Shown piece by piece: positions 59,221-64,000 of a stretch of 64,000 nt of DNA. The first letter of the stretch is position 1; each line of letters starts with the position of its first letter. The stretch is from assembly GCA_028023455.1 (NCBI GenBank), contig JAQFVV010013066.1:62001-126000 (forward strand), in the 5' to 3' direction. The notes beneath the pieces are model-generated. The model saw only the letters and a program-made list of their open reading frames with translations. It did no database searches and was not told the origin of the DNA. The position numbers and the translations under genes are program-made. This DNA comes from Epiperipatus broadwayi. Lineage: Eukaryota; Onychophora; Udeonychophora; Euonychophora; Peripatidae.

Positions 59221-59740
59221 AAAATAAATGCTTAATGGGTTTAGGTAAATTGTTAGAAGTTTTTTTGTATAAAAGAGAGAAAGGGGGGATGTTTAAATTT
59301 GTTTTATATTCATTTAGATATATAGTTTAGGAATGTAGTTTTAAGATGGGTTTTAGATAAAATTTAAAGAAAGGGGGAGGTTTTTGGAAATTAGAGTTGG
59401 TATTTAAATTTGTGTAGAAAGTTTCTTGGATGATTTTAAGATATATTTGTAATTAAACAATGTAAATTAAAAAAAAAAGTAATAAAATATAATAGTAAGA
59501 GAAAGATGTAAGTAAAATATATTTCTATATGTTTAATATGTTTGTTATTATGTTAATGTAAGAGAAAGTTTTTATGTAATTGAAGTTTATTTGTTGATAT
59601 GTATTTAATATTGTTGTAGATCCTTGAAAATGACTGTATGAGATAAAACAGTTGAAATGTTGGAATTTTGTATATAAATGTATATATATATATGTTCAGT
59701 ATTGAGATAAAAAATAAAGTTTTTGAAAAGAAAAAAGGAG
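59221..59740 (+). mobile_element. PLE 3' region
   Basis: Non-coding sequence after the GIY-YIG domain, T- and G-richer than its surroundings. It has a hammerhead-like hairpin at 59622-59663 and an AAAATAAAGTTTTTGAAAAG end near 59710-59730, like the tails at 10.1 and 35.4 kb. The exact end was not determined. Confidence 0.6.
59622..59663 (+). ncRNA. Hammerhead-like motif in PLE 3' region
   Basis: CCTTGAAAATG is followed by a stem ACTGT/ACAGT with an 11-nt loop, then TGAAATGTTGG. It has the same order as the other PLE-end motifs, with a degenerate first core. Confidence 0.35.
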
Positions 59741-62700
59741 AAGGATTTTTTATTTGTTGACATTTTAAAACATTATAAATAATTGAACTAAATATATTTA
59801 AATTTCTCTGAAAGTCGATACACACATTTAACTTTATAAACAATAAACACATAACATCAAAGATGCCATTTCGTCTTCATAATAAATGATTCCAACAAAA
59901 AGCCTTTTCAGATGGATTAGATTCCAATGCCCTTACACTTGCCTTATTTATATTTTGATAAATTAAAAAAAAGTCCATTATGTATTGCACTTTTGTAAAC
60001 CATTCTCATTTTATATATGACTATAATTGTTTCATCTTTTTCAAACATCAGACAATTATTTTTTAAATGGAGTAATTAAATTTTATTTGTCATTGATATA
60101 TTGTACTGATCAAAACATGCTTATCCATCTAACATGAGCTGGAACTCATAAAATGTACTTCAAACTGACTTGAGCCCAAGATTTAGATTAGGACCAGCCT
60201 GGATTTGAACCAACTCTTTAAGCCCAGATCTAACACCTAATGAATAACATAATAGTGATGGCACATGAGAATTAATTCTTAATCTGGCCCACTAGCAAAG
60301 TGGAAAAGACAATGAGACCTCTATTAACTGACTAAACTAAAATATATATATGCATGGCTGTATGTTTGGATGTGGAGAAAAAGGAATTCGAACTACTCAA
60401 ACAAGATAAGCAACAAAATGGCATACATTAGTAGGTGTGTGAATGAGTAAGCGGTCTACCAAATGATAGATAGGTATCTATTGTCATTCACGCTATTATT
60501 TTTCATATGCTCTTTCATTAATTAAATAAAAGATATACATTAACATACATCTTAGGTAAGTCCAATATTAAGATGCCAATCAATTATTAAAAAGAATTTA
60601 CATAAATTTGCTAGTAACTCTTTTATATATGGTTCTAAAACATAAGTGACTATCATTATTTTGGGGAGCATTCCGAGATTCATTACAGATATAAGCTATT
60701 TTCATGCCATTACAGTCATGAAAATAAATAAAACACATTTGAAAATTACATTTAATTCCATGACAAAATATTTATTGACAAAAAACACATTTAAAAGACA
60801 GAACTCTTGATTTTCCCCAAAGGCAGATACTCTTAAAAACAGAAATACTAAATTTCAATGGTGGGATTGTATAAAACTGAAATAAATTTAATTAATAAAA
60901 CTAAAAGTAGTTTGTATTTATATATGTTTTGAGCAGAGTGCAAATTTTAATATTAGAGCATTAAAACTGGGCCATGAAGCAAAATATATAATAATATGAA
61001 AAAGTTTGCAGTGCTGACATAATAGCCAAGAAATAACAGAAAAAGTCATGCTTCAGGACGAAAGACAAAGTGTAAGACCCCCTTCTTGGGCAGTACTTAG
61101 AGAAATGTAAATAAGGCATACCATGGAGGTCACTGATGTGCAGGTCTTTTGTACAAAGAAAGTGGATAGGCATAGCATGTGCCAGACTTACATAAATCAT
61201 GACCAGAAAACTTTTTATATGAAGTAAGTGATCCTGGGTAGGTCAACTATCTTCAGAACAAGGCTTGAGAAGAAATCAATGGGTTTGAACTTGTCACAAC
61301 TTCCAGATTAAAAAGCACATATATATAATCACGATGATGAGCCAAATGTCAGTAACACAATATTAATGAATGTCACTAGTGACATGAAATATGATTTACT
61401 GCTTTAAAATAAATTACCCTTGTTTGAATACCATAATTTAGACAAATAATACACTATGCCATTATAACATATACATAGGGACGATTTCATTCAATAAAAT
61501 ATTCATTAAGATTTGACCCTCTTGTTTTTTCTGCTATTTAAATAAATCAATCCTACCTTCATTGATTTTATAATAACTTGAATATATAAGTACTGTATTT
61601 GGTATTTTAAAAGTATGAATAATAAAGTAAAAATAAAACTAGCAGTTATAGAAAACAACTAATTGGTCACCTTTTCAGAATTGAATAATAACATAAAATA
61701 AATAAGGTTTCACAGTGTTAATTAGCCTAAGTTCTGTATTCACCTCAGGTAGAAAATCCAGAGTTAAAGAAATATATTTTTATACTAAAACATTAATAAA
61801 ATGTTGACTTGTAAAACAATCTGGCAAGCATATTAATTAACTATACACCTGAGTTTTAAGGGAATGTTAATAACTTCAATTCATGAAGGTTTACATAAAA
61901 GAAGAGAATATTTTAGAAATTCAACTCATCATATTGCTTGAGATTGGCATATTAATAATAAAAACATACATATAAATAAACTATCACAACAGAGTTAAAG
62001 AAATTTAGAGCATATAAAAGAGAATTAAATTTATAGAAATTATTTGAGAGCAATTTACCTATTAGAAAAATTACATTATACATTAGAAGAAATTGATAGA
62101 AGTGTTTGAGTCTAGTTAGGCAAGCTAGATTTAGTTTCAATGGTGGCAGTTTGAAATAATTTACCTTGCACCATTATAAAAGTCCAGCTTGTGCATGGCA
62201 GTTTTTATGTAACAGCAAGCTTTCATTTAGCATTCCAGAGGGTTTTTTTAGTCTTTTCTTTGTTTCAGGCAGCAGTTAGATGGTACATTAGTGGGAAAAA
62301 TGACCCACAAGGGTCAAAAAAGGTGATTGGCATCTACTCTATCATTATATTAGATTTCAAAGTTGTGTGGAGTATTGATGACAACACACTTGTGACCATA
62401 GTAGCTAATCTCTTGATTTAAAATCTGTCCATTTTATACTCTGCTCAAGTTTATCTGGAATGCTTTTAATTACTTAGTTTTAGCTTAAATTCTAATCTCT
62501 GATCTTAAAAATTCTTACCTTTTCTTTATCGATTGCTTTTGAAAATGTAACAGTAAGATAATGTCCAAAAATAAATTTAAATCTATTTTCAGATTAGAAA
62601 TAGATTTGACAAAAATGGTTATAACAAAAGAAAATGTTTAATCTTCATCCCCATTATATTTTAAGTAAAAATTTTAATTAAAAATACCTTGCCCAGATTA

Positions 62701-63513
62701 AAACAATAGTGTTTCCAACCCTTTAATTATTTTTGGACAATTAACAGTTGCATCTTCTATCTTGGATTTTATAAAATATATATTTTAATAGAAAAAACAA
62801 TTTAAAAGGAAGTTTTAAAAATGATGTTTAATAAAATATTTTTTAAATAATCAATGTGTTGTTAGTATGTTTGCTCATATATATATATATATATATTTGA
62901 GTTGCACCTATTTACTTTAATAAAAAAAACTAATAATTATTAAAAAAGAATTAATAATAATATTAAAAATGTTGTTGAAACATTAAAATTTTATAACTTA
63001 GGCACGCATCTCAAATACATACATAAATATATATATATACACATGACAAAAGAAGCAGGTTGGGATTTAAGGTTTGAATACAGGTTAGTAGATGGAACTA
63101 TGAAGCTCAATCTTAACCTAAGTTTATTAAATGATAATGTGAATCACATCATACAGCAGTATAAATTATTAGGATAAGTTTAACATTAATCCAAAACTTA
63201 ATAAATGTTCTAGAAATAAAAATTTTTACAACAAAAAAATTATTTAACCATTTACTTTAAGTCATCGTAATCAGGATGTGTTGGCTCAACCTTGGCATTC
63301 ATAATTTTTTCAGCATGTCAATTCAATTTTCTTCATGACTAAAAATATTACAATTAATTCAAATTAGTCACTACATTTTTCAAAATGGCCTGACTTTAAC
63401 TGTCATTGTAATCTTTCTGGACATTTCAAATATCAAACAATAACTACTAATGTTTGAGATTATATTTTTTTAGACATACACTCAATTTAAGTTTAAAAAT
63501 AAAATATAGTCAA
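59741..63513. other. Non-coding stretch, probably intron
   Basis: No gene is supported. On the minus strand near 60200-60220 GGTTCAAATCC matches tRNA box B, suggesting an old tRNA-derived element, but no convincing box A or cloverleaf was found. At 62230-62330 (plus) a good acceptor-like TTTTCTTTGTTTCAG precedes an open stretch, without a clear donor. Confidence 0.4.
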
Positions 63514-63598
63514 GCATTGTTAGTCGAGAGATCAGCAGAGTCACCTGCAAGGAAGTAGTTGGTTGTAGACAGTTGTGGGTTTGCTGCCCGGTCGATGC
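63514..63598 (+). tRNA. tRNA-like unit (85 nt), probably retroposon head
   Basis: GCATTGT at the start pairs with TCGATGC at the end, with one wobble and one mismatch. Box A TAGTCGAGAGA differs from consensus at one place. The T arm is GTGGG-TTTGCTG-CCCGG. The length suits a long-variable-arm tRNA, but the anticodon arm is poor (the loop may read GCA). It is followed by TATGACATATGAAAAGAAAA, like the TTTGACATAT + A-run tail of the retroposon at 39.7 kb. I therefore treat it as a SINE-like relic and not a working tRNA. Confidence 0.5.
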
Positions 63599-63806
63599 TA
63601 TGACATATGAAAAGAAAAAATATATATATACCTTTATAAATTAAAAAAATGTAATTATGTGTTGTTTAAATAAGTTATCATGATAATATCTAAAAATCAA
63701 AGGTGTTTAAAAAGTGAAGACAATAATTTTAATTAATTTTTTTTTATCTAGATGTAAATAAAACAATAATTTTGAATTATTATGTGAGTATAGAAATAAC
63801 ATTTAC

Positions 63807-63957
63807 CTAAATATGTTAGTTGAATTGAAAGATTTGTTAGGGAGACAATTGGCATTTTACTGATAATATCTGTTGAAAGATTATGAAGTAAGTATAGTAT
63901 TATCATTTGAAAATAAATTTGGTTATGAATCAAAGTAACGCAATCAAATGAGATTTC
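63807..63957 (-). CDS. Internal exon of the minus-strand host gene (50 codons)
   Basis: 151 nt open on the minus strand, with acceptor AAATTTTCAG before 63957 and donor TTTAG/GTAAAT after 63807. It starts in phase 0 and ends in phase 1. It encodes 'EISFDCVTLIHNQIYFQMII' and then 'LYLLHNLSTDIISKMPIVSL' plus 'TNLSIQLTYL'. This is a Leu/Ile-rich helical segment resembling a piece of an ARM/HEAT-type or other all-helical domain. Phase fits exon 51798-51899. Family unknown. It could be chance, but strand, phase and splice sites agree. Confidence 0.55.
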
Positions 63958-64000
63958 CTGAAAATTTGTGATCATGTTTTAGTTGCAATTATATTTTACA

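Noticed and set aside
60130-60240. tRNA gene suggested by a box B match on the minus strand
   Set aside because: No box A at suitable distance and no cloverleaf could be folded; at most an old SINE trace.
1-64000. CRISPR arrays, operons or bacterial-type genes
   Set aside because: No regularly spaced short repeats with unique spacers and no dense coding. Splice signals and LINE/PLE content show eukaryotic DNA.

Overview
The window is strongly AT-rich DNA from a eukaryote, most likely an invertebrate animal. It has no dense bacterial-type coding. Instead it holds widely spaced exons with GT-AG splice signals, relics of APE-type LINEs and RTE elements, several Penelope-like elements (PLEs), a Ty3/gypsy-type LTR element with very long LTRs, a Merlin DNA transposon, tRNA-derived short retroposons, foldback repeats and satellite DNA. 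The species cannot be named from sequence alone.

The only candidate host gene lies on the minus strand. Three exon-like segments are 63957-63807, 51899-51798 and 15024-14009. Each has a good acceptor and donor, and their reading phases fit together (0/1, 1/1, 1/0). The last is a 1,016-nt exon encoding about 338 residues of coiled coil. If the chain is right, the gene spans more than 50 kb and most of the window is its introns, packed with transposons. I do not recognise the protein.

Layout. 1-7 kb: a decayed plus-strand LINE with ORF1, endonuclease, reverse transcriptase (RT) and a C-terminal Cys/His motif. 8.5-10.3 kb: inverted-repeat and tail pieces of PLEs and a TA microsatellite. 14-15 kb: the coiled-coil exon. 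15.7-17.4 kb: a gypsy gag/protease relic joined to an RTE endonuclease fragment whose 5' part is inverted. 18.6-19.9 kb: a Merlin-like non-autonomous element with 8-bp target duplications. 20.2-21.3 kb: a foldback repeat cluster. 21.5-24.0 kb: a solo LTR. 26.1-34.7 kb: two copies of another foldback element, one split by a 4.9-kb PLE with 14-bp target duplications. 36.3-38.9 kb: a 5'-truncated RTE with a 526-codon open RT frame. 39.7 kb: a tRNA-like retroposon with 19-bp target duplications. 40.3-41.9 kb: a Merlin transposon with a broken transposase. 42.1-49.5 kb: a non-autonomous LTR element (LTRs of about 2.57 kb) inserted into another PLE. 54.4 kb: a palindromic element. 55.5-56.9 kb: two adjoining satellite arrays. 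58.8-59.7 kb: a PLE 3' end with a GIY-YIG domain. 63.5 kb: a second tRNA-like retroposon.

The most informative signals are the phase-consistent giant-intron gene, the nested insertions with exact target duplications, a recurring hammerhead-like motif at PLE ends, and differences between the two LTRs that fall almost entirely at CpG sites, suggesting cytosine methylation.
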